Shown: piece after piece, positions 1-8,752 of the stretch | Numbering within the stretch: the stretch's first letter is position 1 | Layout of the letters: every line of letters starts with the position of its first letter | The notes under the pieces: generated by a model | Database searches by the model: none | What the model was told of the DNA's origin: nothing | What the model saw: the letters and a program-made list of their open reading frames with translations, nothing else | NCBI RefSeq assembly: GCF_029714425.1 | Contig: NZ_CP121668.1 | Span: 8,205,501-8,269,500 of the forward strand | Origin: Bradyrhizobium sp. CB2312 | GTDB taxonomy: Bacteria; Pseudomonadota; Alphaproteobacteria; Rhizobiales; Xanthobacteraceae | Direction: 5' to 3' | Length of the DNA stretch: 64,000 nt | Made by a program: the position numbers and the translations under genes

Positions 1-306
1 TACCTCAGCAACCTGATCGTCGTCGATGGTTCGAGGGCGGCCAGGGCGGGCTTCGTCAAGCAGGCCATCACAGCGATCCTTCAAGAATCGGCGGCGCCAC
101 TTGCCAACGGTGTGTTCGTGAAGGCCGAGTTCGGCAGCTACAGACTTGCTTGGCAATCCATCCGCGCATCGCAGGACCGCGCGGCACCGCTCAGATAGCG
201 ACCGGGCAACACGATGACGACGAACTTGCCTCTCCAAGTACGCCCGCTCCGGCGGACTAAGCACCAACGGCGCGATCGGCCGGCCTCGCACACGTGCATT
301 CGCCAC
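1..306 (-). CDS. IS630-family transposase, N-terminal part (runs off left edge)
   Basis: A GTG start at 306 behind a strong GAGGAG ribosome site opens 102 codons that continue past the window edge. The product begins with a basic stretch and then a helix-turn-helix: the segment LSERCRAVLRCADG, then SVAAELGLHEHTVGKWRRRF, is the usual N-terminal DNA-binding head of IS630/Tc1-type transposases. The catalytic DDE domain would lie outside the window, so intactness cannot be judged. The IS5-family element at 370-1204 sits just upstream of its start. No ATG is used, which makes the gene easy to miss. Confidence 0.8.
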   Translation of the reverse strand, partial: MANARVRGRPIAPLVLSPPERAYLERQVRRHRVARSLSERCRAVLRCADGLPSKSVAAELGLHEHTVGKWRRRFLKDRCDGLLDEARPGRPRTIDDDQVAEV

Positions 307-369
307 TAGCGCTCTCCTCGAGATTCGAGCAATCAACTGATGCGACGAATTTGCGTTCCAGATGACTAA

Positions 370-1204
370 GGCTCGGACTCAATTGATCCAATAGGCAACG
401 ATGGCGGCGAGATGGATGGCAGCCAAGAAGTTCCTGGCTAGTTTGTCGTAGCGAGTTGCGACACGCCTGAAATCCTTGAGGCGGCAGAAACAGCGCTCGA
501 TGACGTTGCGCCCCTTGTAGGCGCGTTTGCTGAAGCTGTGGAGAGTGACCCTGTTGGATTTGTTTGGAATGACGGGCTTGGCACCACGATCGACGATTTC
601 GGCTCGAAAGCCGTCGCCGTCGTACCCTTTGTCGCCAATGAGGGCAGACATGGGTGGCGCGAGTTCCAAAAGGGCTGGCGCTGCGGCAATATCAGCGTCC
701 TGGCCTGGAGTGAGATGAAATGCGCAAGGTCTGCAGTCAGGGTCGCTCAGCGCGTGGATTTTCGTGGTCCGCCCGCCGCGCGAGCGGCCGATCGCTTGCT
801 CATGCTCCCCCCTTTTCCGCCGCTCGCCGAGCGATGCGCTTTGATCGTGGTGGAGTCGATGGACAAAGTCACGCCGTCTTTGCCGCAGCGGGCGAGCGCT
901 TCAAAGATCGCCCGCCAATGTCCGCGCTTGGCCCAGCGATTGAAACGATTGTAGATCGTCGTGTAGGGACCATAGTCGGGCGGGCAATCGCGCCAGCGTG
1001 CGCCGCACTGAAGCATGTGAATGATACCGCTGATGACGCGTCGATCGTCGTCGCGCACCGGTCCGGTCTGGTTCGTTGGCAGATGCGGCTCTATCAGAGC
1101 CCATTGCTTGTCGTTGAGCCAGAACAGTCCTTTGCGCATCGAAGTCCCCCGCGTGGAATCAACCCGCTGCGAGGGAATCAGAGTTCGCTAACTAGGTACA
1201 GACC
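370..1204 (-). mobile_element. IS5-family (IS427-like group) element, copy 1
   Basis: An 835-bp element with imperfect terminal inverted repeats (GGTCTGTACC at the high end, GGCTCGGACT at the low end). It is flanked by CTAA (366-369) and CTAG (1205-1208), an imperfect 4-bp target duplication. A second copy lies at 29051-29882 on the opposite strand. The two are nearly identical but differ by 3 bp in length, fully explained by one missing G in the G-tract and a missing GG further upstream in copy 2. It separates the edge IS630 from the broken permease genes. Confidence 0.88.
379..1139 (-). CDS. IS5/IS427-group transposase, two frames joined by a -1 frameshift
   Basis: Frame A runs from ATG at 1139 and carries the N-terminal DUF4096-like part (DKQWALIEPHLP, CGARWRDCPPDYGPY) and the first catalytic Asp in VTLSIDSTTIKAHR. 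Frame B holds the rest, with the second Asp in LIGDKGYDGD and the C-terminal Glu in VIERCFCRLKDFRR. Just after the SASGGKGG residues lies an A-run followed by six G (807-812 as C on the plus strand). A -1 slip there gives GGEHEQAIGRSRGG, the sequence usual for this group, and then frame B. The shift is therefore probably programmed rather than a mutation, and this copy may be active. Frame A alone would give a truncated 130-residue product ending shortly after the slip site. Confidence 0.8.
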
Positions 1205-1224
1205 CTAGAAGTGACGCGGCAGGA

Positions 1225-1488
1225 CTATATCCGCATCTGCCGATTTGCTGGCTTCAGCCTGCTGAGTCTCCTGCTCACGTCCGGTGCGGCATGGTCCCAG
1301 ACGAAGGTTGAGATGCCGAAATACAGATCCGCAAAAATGCCGGCAAATAGAAAAATGACGCAGATCAACGCGCCGGCAGCACCGAGCGGCTTCTCACGGA
1401 CCAGGCGACATAAGAATTCGAAGGCGGCATTCGAACGTTTGACTGAGGCCTGAGGGATCGCGAGCGCGGTCTCGTTGATCTCGAACAT
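1225..1488 (-). pseudogene. DppC-like ABC permease, 5' fragment
   Basis: The first ~55 residues look like the N-terminus of a dipeptide/oligopeptide ABC permease of the DppC type: a soluble head, then LVREKPLGAAGALICVIFL entering the first membrane segment, then a family-like FADL. After about position 1320 the reading no longer resembles DppC, and the usual ~280-residue length is not reached. The ATG (1488) overlaps the stop of the upstream permease fragment as TGATG, the normal coupling of dppB to dppC. The gene is cut short close to the IS5 copy. It is probably part of the same operon as the binding protein at 5886 (see findings). Confidence 0.65.
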
Positions 1489-1735
1489 CAGCGATCCCTC
1501 ACTTTCGGGTCAAGAAAGCCGTAGCTCAGGTCGACCAGCAAGTTGATGAACACAATCGCAGAGCCGAAGATTAGGAAGACGCCGGTGATCGTCGGGTAGT
1601 CGCGCGAGCTCACGGCTTCCAGCAGCAGCAAGCCCATGCCAGGAATGACGAAGATCTGCTCAAGTATAACGGCGCCGCCAATCAACGCACCGGCTTGCAG
1701 ACCGACCAGTGTGATGACGGGGATCAGAGGTCTAA
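1488..1735 (-). pseudogene. DppB-like ABC permease, 3' fragment
   Basis: About 80 C-terminal residues of a DppB-type permease: RPLIPVITLVGLQAGALIGG, then VILEQIFVIPGMG, then SRDYPTITGVFLIFG, ending FLDPKVRDR. These match the last two membrane segments and the C-terminal signature of the family. The sequence further upstream in the same frame (to 1796) is not permease-like, so the front ~200 residues are missing. The stop overlaps the start of the dppC fragment. A dppB front end, without its rear, is found at 7469-7642 on the other strand. Certain as a fragment; origin from one gene is inferred. Confidence 0.72.
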
Positions 1736-1839
1736 CATAAAAAGCATAGATGAAACCTGCACAGTTTGAACGCCCGAAGGTTACCGCAATTTTCAAGCCC
1801 CAACGGGCGGCGCTATTAAAACGTCCGCCGACTCATCAG

Positions 1840-2120
1840 GGCTCCGGAACATCTCGAACAGGCCCGTCGCACTCATGGCACCGCCAAGGCATTGGCGGCG
1901 GCCCTAGTTTGCGCCGCGGCGCTTGCCCTATATGAGGAGGCGGTGCAGCGGCCGCCAGTCAATGCCGTTGCGATGACCATTGAGATCGGGGGCGCCGGGG
2001 GCGGTCAGCTTGTCCTTGGGCTTGGGCTCACCCCAGCTTGTCGCGACGGTGGTGCGGCGGAAAGGCGAAGGCCTCATTTACTTCCCAGATCTTGATGTCG
2101 TCCATGGAGCACTTCCTACA
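1840..2120 (-). pseudogene. Acetyl-CoA acyltransferase (thiolase), decayed C-terminal part
   Basis: Reading the minus strand from about 2118, DDIKIWEVNEAFA is the thiolase segment around the conserved NEAFA motif. After a frame change a degraded NVNGG-like stretch follows, and near 1850 GGAMSATGLFEMF resembles the C-terminal GGG-G-A-FE signature. In-frame stops and frame changes show that it is dead. The N-terminal half of a thiolase lies, also on the minus strand, at 15160-15575. Whether the two halves belong to one gene is unknown. Confidence 0.5.
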
Positions 2121-2445
2121 AATCTCAATGCACAACGCCTGAGTACGAGCTGAACACATGAAAAATGAGCTCGAGGGCCCGGTCATCTAGAAGACGTGCT
2201 GTTGTTCGTAAATGCACGCGGTGAAAACGCTGAAAACGGACATGGGACGCGGAAGATCTGCGGATTTTGCATTTCATTGCGGGAAACGAGATTAAAAACC
2301 CGGTCACAATCGCTGACGGCTCAAAGCCAGTGGTGGAGCAGGCAGTTGGCTCTACCACCGTATGCGCGCGCGATTGGTACGTGACGCACAGCGATAAACA
2401 CAGGGTCACGTTCACCCAAGCTACGTCACTTTCGGAGAGAGAAAC

Positions 2446-3411
2446 ATGGCAGGCGAAAGCTCCGCACTCACCGTTCTCCTCAATATCCCTACCGCGGAAG
2501 CCTATGCGCGACTTATCGCGGAGCGTTTCCCGAAGGTTCGTGCGATCGTGGCGTCGGACCCTGAGCGCCTTGTGCAGTACGTAGGGCAGGCGGACGTGCT
2601 GCTTGCTGCTCGCTTCCCCGTTGAGGTATTCGATCAAGCGAGGAAACTGCGATGGTTCCAATGTATTAACGCCGGTGTCGATTCCATGCTCCCAATCCGC
2701 GATAAGGCGAGGCACATCACGGTCACAAATGCCCGCGGCATTCATGGCGATATCATCGCGGATTTCGTCATGGCCGGCGTGACGATGCTGCACTGGGATT
2801 TCCGCAGGTATCTGCGCGAGCAATCGGAGCGGAAATGGAGACCACGATACGACGTGGCGCCATTGGCCGACAAGACACTCGGTGTATTGGGACTTGGGTC
2901 GATCGGGGCAACGATTGCCCGGCGCGCGAAAAGTGCCGGCATGACCGTCGTCGGCTCTAAGCGGGATATTTCCGTCCCGGTCGAAGGTGTCGACGCGCTG
3001 TTCGCTTCCGATGCCCTTGAGGATCTGCTCCCGCTTTGCGACTTTCTGGTCCTGGCCGTGCCGGCGACCGTAGAAACGGTGGGGCTCATCGGCGCGGCCC
3101 AGTTAGCGCGGATGCGGCGCGACGCCTTTCTGATTAACATCGCCCGGGGCTCCGTCATTGTGGAGGCCGAGCTGATCAAAGCGCTGCAGACGGGCACGAT
3201 CGCCGGTGCGATGCTCGACGTTTTCAAGCGGGAGCCTTTGCCGTACGATAGCCCGCTCTGGGACATGCCCAACGTGATTGCAACACCTCATGTGGCGGGA
3301 AGTCCAACAAATTATACGGCGCGGGTGTTCTCTATCTTTGCGGACAACATCGAGCGCTTCCAGAGAGGCCAAGCATTGAAGAATGTCGTGGATCTGGGAC
3401 GCGGTTATTAA
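2446..3411 (+). CDS. D-isomer-specific 2-hydroxyacid dehydrogenase
   Basis: A 321-residue NAD(P)-dependent dehydrogenase of the D-2-hydroxyacid family (glyoxylate/hydroxypyruvate or D-lactate type), which interconverts a 2-oxoacid and a D-2-hydroxyacid in the cytosol. The Rossmann motif GLGSIG is at residues 149-154. The catalytic triad is visible: Arg234 in NIARGSV, Glu263 in FKREPLP, His282 in TPHVAG. The length is normal. The ATG at 2446 follows a GGAGAGAG ribosome site. The gene stands alone, with decayed thiolase on one side and the FrhB-like gene 375 bp downstream. The substrate cannot be told from sequence; the lack of a GyaR-type extended C-terminus leaves several choices. Confidence 0.88.
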   Translation: MAGESSALTVLLNIPTAEAYARLIAERFPKVRAIVASDPERLVQYVGQADVLLAARFPVEVFDQARKLRWFQCINAGVDSMLPIRDKARHITVTNARGIHGDIIADFVMAGVTMLHWDFRRYLREQSERKWRPRYDVAPLADKTLGVLGLGSIGATIARRAKSAGMTVVGSKRDISVPVEGVDALFASDALEDLLPLCDFLVLAVPATVETVGLIGAAQLARMRRDAFLINIARGSVIVEAELIKALQTGTIAGAMLDVFKREPLPYDSPLWDMPNVIATPHVAGSPTNYTARVFSIFADNIERFQRGQALKNVVDLGRGY

Positions 3412-3786
3412 CCGGCAGGCACTGCGCGGCGAAAATCCGCTCGATGCTCGTTTCCGGGCGTCCCATGGCTCTTGCAAAGCAAACAGGATGCCAGAGGATT
3501 AGACGGGCTGCACGTCGTCGCTGTGCTGCCGCGCCCTCACGCGCAGGTATGTTAACGACATGGTGCACAACGAAATCCCGCCCGAAACATGCGAATCGGC
3601 CTGATATCGGCGCATTCCGGCCCATAGCCGGCTGATTTTCATCTTCATGAGAATGTACGGTTTTTCCGTTGAGTGCCCTTCTAATGGCACGGGCTGTTAA
3701 GCCGAATAGCGACCAAATAACTGCCTTCTGATCGGATGCCGACGTTCAGTCTGCGCAGGAAGTTATGTCAAAAAGAGCTCAGTGGA

Positions 3787-5055
3787 ATGTCTAATAAACC
3801 TGTTGCGCGAAAATCTCACTCGGCGGCGGCCACGACAGTTGAGGATGTGGTCAGCGCGGGGCTCTGCGCAGGGTGCGGAATATGCGCCAGCATCGCGGGC
3901 CCCGCCATATCCATGGGCATCAATATCGAGGGCAACATGCGGCCTCTCGCTAGAACTGAAATCGGGCACGAGACGAACGCGCAGATCATGTCCACGTGCC
4001 CAGGCGTCTCGCTGCAGGGGCCCGCCAAACCTCAAGGAGTACCAGTTCATTCCGTGTGGGGGCCGATGCGTGAGATACATAGATCATGGTCGAGAGAGCC
4101 CCTCGTCCGTCACAAGGCCGCGGCAGGTGGCACGTTGACTGCGCTTGGCCGCTATCTTTTGGCTAATGGCCGTGTTGATGCGGTATTGCATGTCCGTGCC
4201 GATGATCGAAAGCCATGGCTTACGATGGCCACGGTCTCGAAAACGCCGGACGAAGTGCTGGCTGGAGCTCAATCGCGGTATGGCCCATCTTCGCCTCTCA
4301 TCCATATTCACCGGCTGCTCGATGGAGGCAAGCCCTTCGCTGTAATCGCTAAGCCTTGTGACATCTCCGCTCTTCGCGCTCTTGGGCGTAGCGATCCCCG
4401 GGTGGAACAGCTCATCCCATACATGCTGACGATATTCTGCGGTGGCGTTCCCAGCGCTCACATAAGTTCGGCAATTATGCGCCACCATGGGGTTGACGAT
4501 CAGGATGTCAGACTGTTTCGATTTCGAGGGGAGGGGTGGCCTGGCCCACTTCGAGTCCAGACACGCGATGCGACTATTTACGACTTGCCATATCCTGACG
4601 GCTGGAAAGGTAAGAAATACTCCTATGATGTTCAGTTCCGCTGCAAGATCTGTCCTGATGCGGTAGGAGAGGTGGCGGACATTTCTGTACCGGACGGCTG
4701 GATACTGCGATATGGAAAGCCGGTTTTTGATGAAGCACCGGGAATCAACGTCGCGCTCGTTCGCACTGCAGCTGGCGAAGAGCTGTTGAATGAGGCCATC
4801 GCTGCAGGATACCTTGAGGTTTCCCCTGTCTCCATCCAGGAAATCGAACAAATGCATTCGGAGAAGCCAGATAGGAAGGCGGGTGCCTTTACTGCCTTGC
4901 TCGCTTTGCGACTTATTGGTCAAAGGGCAATCAAGGTTTCAGGCTATCGGAGTGCAGACGCCCTGAAGCGTGCCGGCTTGCGCAGTTTCTTTCGGCAATT
5001 TGCAGGTGCGATCAGGCGGGTGATAGATGGAGACAACCGAGAGCATCTTATCTAA
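3787..5055 (+). CDS. FrhB/FdhB-like iron-sulfur flavoprotein (coenzyme F420 hydrogenase beta-subunit family)
   Basis: A 422-residue protein of the family named after the F420 hydrogenase/dehydrogenase beta subunit. An N-terminal cysteine cluster LCAGCGIC (Cys27, 30, 33) is followed by STCPG; these would bind an iron-sulfur centre, although the usual fourth cysteine of the first cluster (CxxCxxCxxxC) appears to be replaced. The middle holds the family signatures RHKAAAGGTLTALG and AKPCDISALR, and a second pair FRCKICPD. In bacteria without F420 such proteins are redox partners of unknown use. An in-frame ATG exists at 3736, but 3787 fits the family start better. The gene is alone on its transcript, and the following ~100 bp before the decayed carboxylase contain no gene. 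Confidence 0.8.
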   Translation: MSNKPVARKSHSAAATTVEDVVSAGLCAGCGICASIAGPAISMGINIEGNMRPLARTEIGHETNAQIMSTCPGVSLQGPAKPQGVPVHSVWGPMREIHRSWSREPLVRHKAAAGGTLTALGRYLLANGRVDAVLHVRADDRKPWLTMATVSKTPDEVLAGAQSRYGPSSPLIHIHRLLDGGKPFAVIAKPCDISALRALGRSDPRVEQLIPYMLTIFCGGVPSAHISSAIMRHHGVDDQDVRLFRFRGEGWPGPLRVQTRDATIYDLPYPDGWKGKKYSYDVQFRCKICPDAVGEVADISVPDGWILRYGKPVFDEAPGINVALVRTAAGEELLNEAIAAGYLEVSPVSIQEIEQMHSEKPDRKAGAFTALLALRLIGQRAIKVSGYRSADALKRAGLRSFFRQFAGAIRRVIDGDNREHLI

Positions 5056-5164
5056 TCATCGACGAGCAAAAGCGCGGGCCTCTCGTTCGGGCGGCATGCC
5101 CTAATGCGTGGGCATCATCTCGCGCCAGTTCCTTATTGCGAATCACGGTCGCATGGGGAGCTGG

Positions 5165-5700
5165 GAAGAAGCCGGCACCTTACAACGGATGGTCAGATAC
5201 TTATTCGATCAACGATGAAATCGGGCCAGAGCTCGCAGAAATGCTCGGCTCGCGACGGCAAACTCGACGGTCGGTCTGGCCGGACCCGCCATGCTTGAAC
5301 GGCGCGAACTTAACTTAGAGCTATGAGACCGGAAGAAGGCGGGCTGGTGAGCCTGCAGGTCCCGAACGGCGTGGTCAACATTGCGGATGGGGACAACCGA
5401 GGTCGTCGCAACGGCCATCAGTATCTATCGAATTATCGGGGCACGCTGTCCAACTAGCAATGGGGCGGGCCAGCGTCTACTTCGGCATATCGTGCCGTCC
5501 GACCGCTCGCGGACCCTGCGACATGCGCAAGCCAATCGAGACGCCACCGGATCGATGCTGGAGATTCGCCGTGAGTTCGGGGGGGCGGCATGATCATGGC
5601 GCTGATCAACATCGAAGCTAGGCCGATCGGAGTTTACGCAGAGAACAAGAGTGCGCGATGCGTGACATTCCGCTGCTATTCCTCTGCACACGCCAGGCAT
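5165..5700 (+). pseudogene. Acyl-CoA carboxylase carboxyltransferase subunit, decayed
   Basis: Three frames together read like a biotin-dependent carboxyltransferase: NSTVGLAGPAMLE (the GPAMIE motif), then RPEEGGLVSLQVPNGVVNIA, then GRRNGHQYLSNYRG (usually VARQYLSYFQG), then LPSDRSRTLRHAQAN (usual VPENRLRVYDVR), and finally SMLEIRREFG with MIMALINIEARPIGVYAENK (usual VTALIRIEGRPIGVIANNP). The order matches the middle of the enzyme. At least two frameshifts and stops are present, and both ends are missing. It is dead. In related gene sets this subunit works with acyl-CoA dehydrogenases in branched or dicarboxylic acyl-CoA breakdown. Confidence 0.68.
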
Positions 5701-5885
5701 CATGGTAGGAGACAAGAGTGCCATACTCCCTGAGTGGGCCAAGCCATCTGGAGTTCACCTACTCGGCGGCACAACTGCAGAAGTGTCTCCAACATTGCAG
5801 AATTTCGCTAATTGCGGGGCGATTTTCAGCGTTTTTATTCTTGAGCAGCCCTCTACGATTGTTGGGCAAATTGGGGAGGAAAAGC

Positions 5886-7439
5886 ATGATCGTCTTGCGT
5901 GCTTTTGCGGCTGCGTGTGCCCTGCTCGCGCTCAATGCAACGGTCTCGGCACAAACCAAGGATACGCTTGTCGCGGCGCTTGCGGCGGAAGCCACGATGC
6001 TTGATCCGACAAGGTCGTTCGCCGGCGTCGATTACTACTTCATCGGGCAGATGTTCGAGCAACTGGTCCGCTTCGATCCCGACCTGAAGATGGTAAACTG
6101 GCTCGCCGAGTCCTGGTCCATCGAGGGTACGCCAGACAAGCCGATCATCGACGTGCATCTCCGTAAAGGGGTGAAGTTCCACAATGGCGATCCATTAACC
6201 TCGACTGACTTCGAATTCTCCTACGGGCGGCTCAGGGACCCAAAGATCTCGCGCTATTCCCACCTGCAGGCGAACGTCGAAAAGTTCGAGGTCATTGATG
6301 ACCATCACTTCAAGCTGCATTTCAGGGCGCCGGACGGTAACTACATCCCAAACGCTCTGCAGCTCTGGGCAATCCCGAAAAAGTATTTCGAGGCGGTGGG
6401 CGAGGAAGGCTTTGCCAAGGCACCAGTCGGCACCGGCCCGTGGAAATTCGTCTCGCGCTCGATTAAGGAAGATCTGAAGCTCGAAGCATTTGACGATTAC
6501 TGGAATAAGGATGCGCGGCCGAAAGTCAAGAATCTGGTCCTGAAGATTATTCCGGAAGACCTTACGCGTGTTGCGGCGTTCAAGTCGGGCGCCGTTGACT
6601 GGATCGACGCGGTGCCGCTGTCAGCGGTCGACGAGATCAAGAAGATGCCGGGCGTGAAGACCTTCTCGGCGACTTCGTCAAACAACCTCTACATCGATTT
6701 TCCCACCTACATGCCTGATTCGCCCTTCAGCAAGCTGAAGGTGCGGGAGGCGGTGGCGCATGCCATCGATGTCGACGCGATCATCAAGAGCGTGCTGTTC
6801 GGGCAGGGGGAGCGCTATGCGGAGGTCGGCAAGGGCGAGACCGGCTACGATCCGGACCTGAAGCCATATCCGTACGACGTGAAGCAGGCGAAGCAGCTGC
6901 TGGCCGAAGCAGGATATCCGAATGGCTTCGAGACGCCGTGCTACAACCTGATCACGCCCCGCGAGCCGAACGTGAAGGAAATGGGCGAGGCGGTGTTTGC
7001 CTATCTCAGCACCGTCGGCATTCGGTGCAAAGTGCAGGGTCTTGAGTATTCGGCGTGGCTTAAGGTTCTCGTCCGCACCCCTATCGGCCCGCTGGACGGT
7101 ATCGTGATGCATATGTGGGGTCATGGCCTCCCGGGTGATCCAGCGGAACCATGGTCAGGCATGCTACACAGCTTCGTTCCGGGCAAGGGCTTTGGCTCTG
7201 GTTCGCAAACCAACGACCCCAAGGTCGACGCGATGGTCGAGGAATTGAAGAATACGATGAACCCGGAGAAGCGAGTGGAACTGATCAAGCAGGTCGCCCG
7301 CTACAAGCATGACAACGTCCTCGGCGGGGTGACCACCTATCGACCGGTCATCACGTTCGCCTGGCGCGACAACGTCGAGTTCCGGCCGTGGCCGTCCGCA
7401 TCTTGGCATGTGTTCCAGCAAGTCAGCTTTACGAAATAG
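5886..7439 (+). CDS. ABC transporter periplasmic binding protein, peptide/opine type (SBP_bac_5)
   Basis: A 517-residue secreted solute-binding protein of the DppA/OppA family. Residues 1-22 form a signal peptide (hydrophobic AFAAACALLALNATVSA with an AxA-type cut before QTK). The family core follows: PTRSFAGVDYYF, MFEQLVRFDPDLK, VHLRKGVKFHNGDPLTSTDF (the classic signature) and a long C-terminal lobe. The ATG at 5886 follows GGGGAGGAAAAGC, a strong ribosome site; upstream in-frame extension to 5718 adds no signal peptide and is rejected. A dppB stub starts 29 bp downstream but is frameshifted, and no intact permease or ATPase is in the window. The protein may thus be orphaned or serve a transporter elsewhere. 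The ligand is unknown. Confidence 0.88.
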   Translation: MIVLRAFAAACALLALNATVSAQTKDTLVAALAAEATMLDPTRSFAGVDYYFIGQMFEQLVRFDPDLKMVNWLAESWSIEGTPDKPIIDVHLRKGVKFHNGDPLTSTDFEFSYGRLRDPKISRYSHLQANVEKFEVIDDHHFKLHFRAPDGNYIPNALQLWAIPKKYFEAVGEEGFAKAPVGTGPWKFVSRSIKEDLKLEAFDDYWNKDARPKVKNLVLKIIPEDLTRVAAFKSGAVDWIDAVPLSAVDEIKKMPGVKTFSATSSNNLYIDFPTYMPDSPFSKLKVREAVAHAIDVDAIIKSVLFGQGERYAEVGKGETGYDPDLKPYPYDVKQAKQLLAEAGYPNGFETPCYNLITPREPNVKEMGEAVFAYLSTVGIRCKVQGLEYSAWLKVLVRTPIGPLDGIVMHMWGHGLPGDPAEPWSGMLHSFVPGKGFGSGSQTNDPKVDAMVEELKNTMNPEKRVELIKQVARYKHDNVLGGVTTYRPVITFAWRDNVEFRPWPSASWHVFQQVSFTK

Positions 7440-7468
7440 TCCGAGTTCCCGGGAAAGGTCAGTCAGTT

Positions 7469-7642
7469 GTGAAAACCGTTTTTGCTAAGGGGGTGCTCAA
7501 TGCCCTCGTAAGCGTTTTCGGTGCCAGTGTAATCATTTTTCGTGATTTCGCGCCTTTCGGGCGATCCAGTCGCCTTGATGCTGCCGATGGACGCGCCGCA
7601 GTCGGCCATCGCGGTGCAGGGCCAGGCAGTGCCGTCGTTCTA
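7469..7642 (+). pseudogene. DppB-like ABC permease, 5' stub with frameshift
   Basis: A GTG at 7469 with an AAAGG ribosome site, 29 bp after the binding-protein gene, starts VKTVFAKGVLNALVSVFG and ASVIIF, the first membrane segment of DppB permeases. After a shift near 7542 the next frame gives VISRLSGDPVALMLP and MDAPQSAIA, the usual periplasmic loop with GDPVALMLP. A stop follows at about 7640, and the rest of the gene is absent. The missing rear part resembles the fragment at 1488-1735. The operon order binding protein-dppB is normal for the family. Confidence 0.7.
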
Positions 7643-7730
7643 GATCCCGCTGATTTTCGTTCACACCCACTGCGACTGCCTACGTTGGCGAGCTGCGTAC
7701 GTTATTTTGATCTTGAAGGAACTTTGGATC

Positions 7731-8747
7731 ATGCAGTTGAACGGTGATCAGAAACTAGAGGCCTATCGGCGGATGCTGCGCATCCGTCGATTCGAAGAAG
7801 AGGGTGCGCGCCAGTTTAAAGCTGGGAAGATCCCAGGTACCTTCCACCTGAGTGTGGGTCAGGAAGCCGCTATCGTAGGGGCATGTCTCGCCCTTCGGCG
7901 CGATGACGCGATGACCGGAACGCATCGTTCGCACGGTCATCCGATCGGTAAGGGTGCGCGTCTGGACGCGCTTATGGCCGAACTGATGGGAAAGGAGGGC
8001 GGCATTTGCAAGGGGCGCGGAGGTTCGATGCACCTTGCAGACAGATCGGTCGGGATCATCAGCGAATCGGCCATCGTGGGAGGGGGCATTCCTCTCGCCA
8101 CAGGCTGCGCGTTCAGCGCCAAGGTGCGAGGCGTCGATCAGGTTACTCTTTGCTTTTTCGGCGATGGAGCCGTGAACCAGGGCACCTTCCATGAGAGTCT
8201 CAACATGGCATCGCTCTGGAAGCTACCGGTCATCTATCTTTGTGAAAACAACGGCTACGCAATTTCTACCTCGATAGCGCAAAGCCATGGGCAGCCGGAC
8301 ATCGCGCTGCGAGCGGCGGGTTACGGCATGCCAGGCGTTACGGTCGACGGGCAGGACCTGAGCGCCGTCTACGAAGCCGCAAGGCAAGCGGTCGCGCGAG
8401 CACGCGCGGGCAATGGGCCTACTCTCATAGTAGCTGACACCTATCGGTTCTATGAGCACGCCTTCTCCTTGGCCATTCGCGGCAAGCCCTACCGGTCGGC
8501 CGAAGAAGTCGAGAGATACAAGCGCGAGCGAGATCCGATTGTACTCTTTCGCAGCGAGTTGCTGAAACAGGGTATCGGCGACAATATCTTAACAGCGATC
8601 GAAGAAGATGTTATCGACGCGGTAAAGCGGGCTGTAAAATTTGCCTTGTCCAGTCCAACGCCCTGTCCGGACACTTTGTTAGACTACATGTTCAGTTCGC
8701 CGCCTCCGGACTATTACAGCGCCGTCAACGGGCTGGAGAGGAATTAG
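7731..8747 (+). CDS. 2-oxoacid/acetoin dehydrogenase E1 component, alpha subunit
   Basis: A 338-residue thiamine-diphosphate-dependent E1-alpha of the pyruvate/acetoin/branched-chain dehydrogenase group. It decarboxylates a 2-oxoacid (or cleaves acetoin) together with E1-beta. Visible motifs: RRFEEEGARQF and GTFHLSVGQEA near the N-terminus, THRSHGHPIGKG, GGSMHLAD, and the ThDP-magnesium motif starting GDGAVNQG at residue 144 and closing with ENNGYAIST. The length suits the acetoin-type AcoA subfamily. ATG 7731 (AAGGAA just upstream) is preferred over a TTG eight codons earlier. It heads a tight run: E1-beta starts 5 bp after its stop, and lipoyl and E2 genes follow. Confidence 0.9.
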   Translation: MQLNGDQKLEAYRRMLRIRRFEEEGARQFKAGKIPGTFHLSVGQEAAIVGACLALRRDDAMTGTHRSHGHPIGKGARLDALMAELMGKEGGICKGRGGSMHLADRSVGIISESAIVGGGIPLATGCAFSAKVRGVDQVTLCFFGDGAVNQGTFHESLNMASLWKLPVIYLCENNGYAISTSIAQSHGQPDIALRAAGYGMPGVTVDGQDLSAVYEAARQAVARARAGNGPTLIVADTYRFYEHAFSLAIRGKPYRSAEEVERYKRERDPIVLFRSELLKQGIGDNILTAIEEDVIDAVKRAVKFALSSPTPCPDTLLDYMFSSPPPDYYSAVNGLERN

Positions 8748-8752
8748 TCGAC

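Noticed and set aside
2125..2823. 232-codon minus-strand frame overlapping the hydroxyacid dehydrogenase start
   Set aside because: No domain, and the overlapping plus-strand gene has a full catalytic set and a ribosome site.
3684..3700. TGGCAC upstream of the FrhB-like gene as a sigma-54 promoter
   Set aside because: The -12 half (GC at N10) is missing.
5718..5885. Upstream in-frame extension of the ABC binding protein
   Set aside because: It lacks family similarity and would bury the signal peptide; ATG 5886 has a strong ribosome site.
7425..7445. Sequence resembling a type III secretion (tts) box, GTCAGCTT followed by a loose match
   Set aside because: It lies at the end of the binding-protein coding region, matches only in part, and no secreted-effector-like gene follows.
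7707..7730. TTG start for E1-alpha
   Set aside because: The ATG at 7731 has a better-spaced AAGGAA site, and the family starts there.
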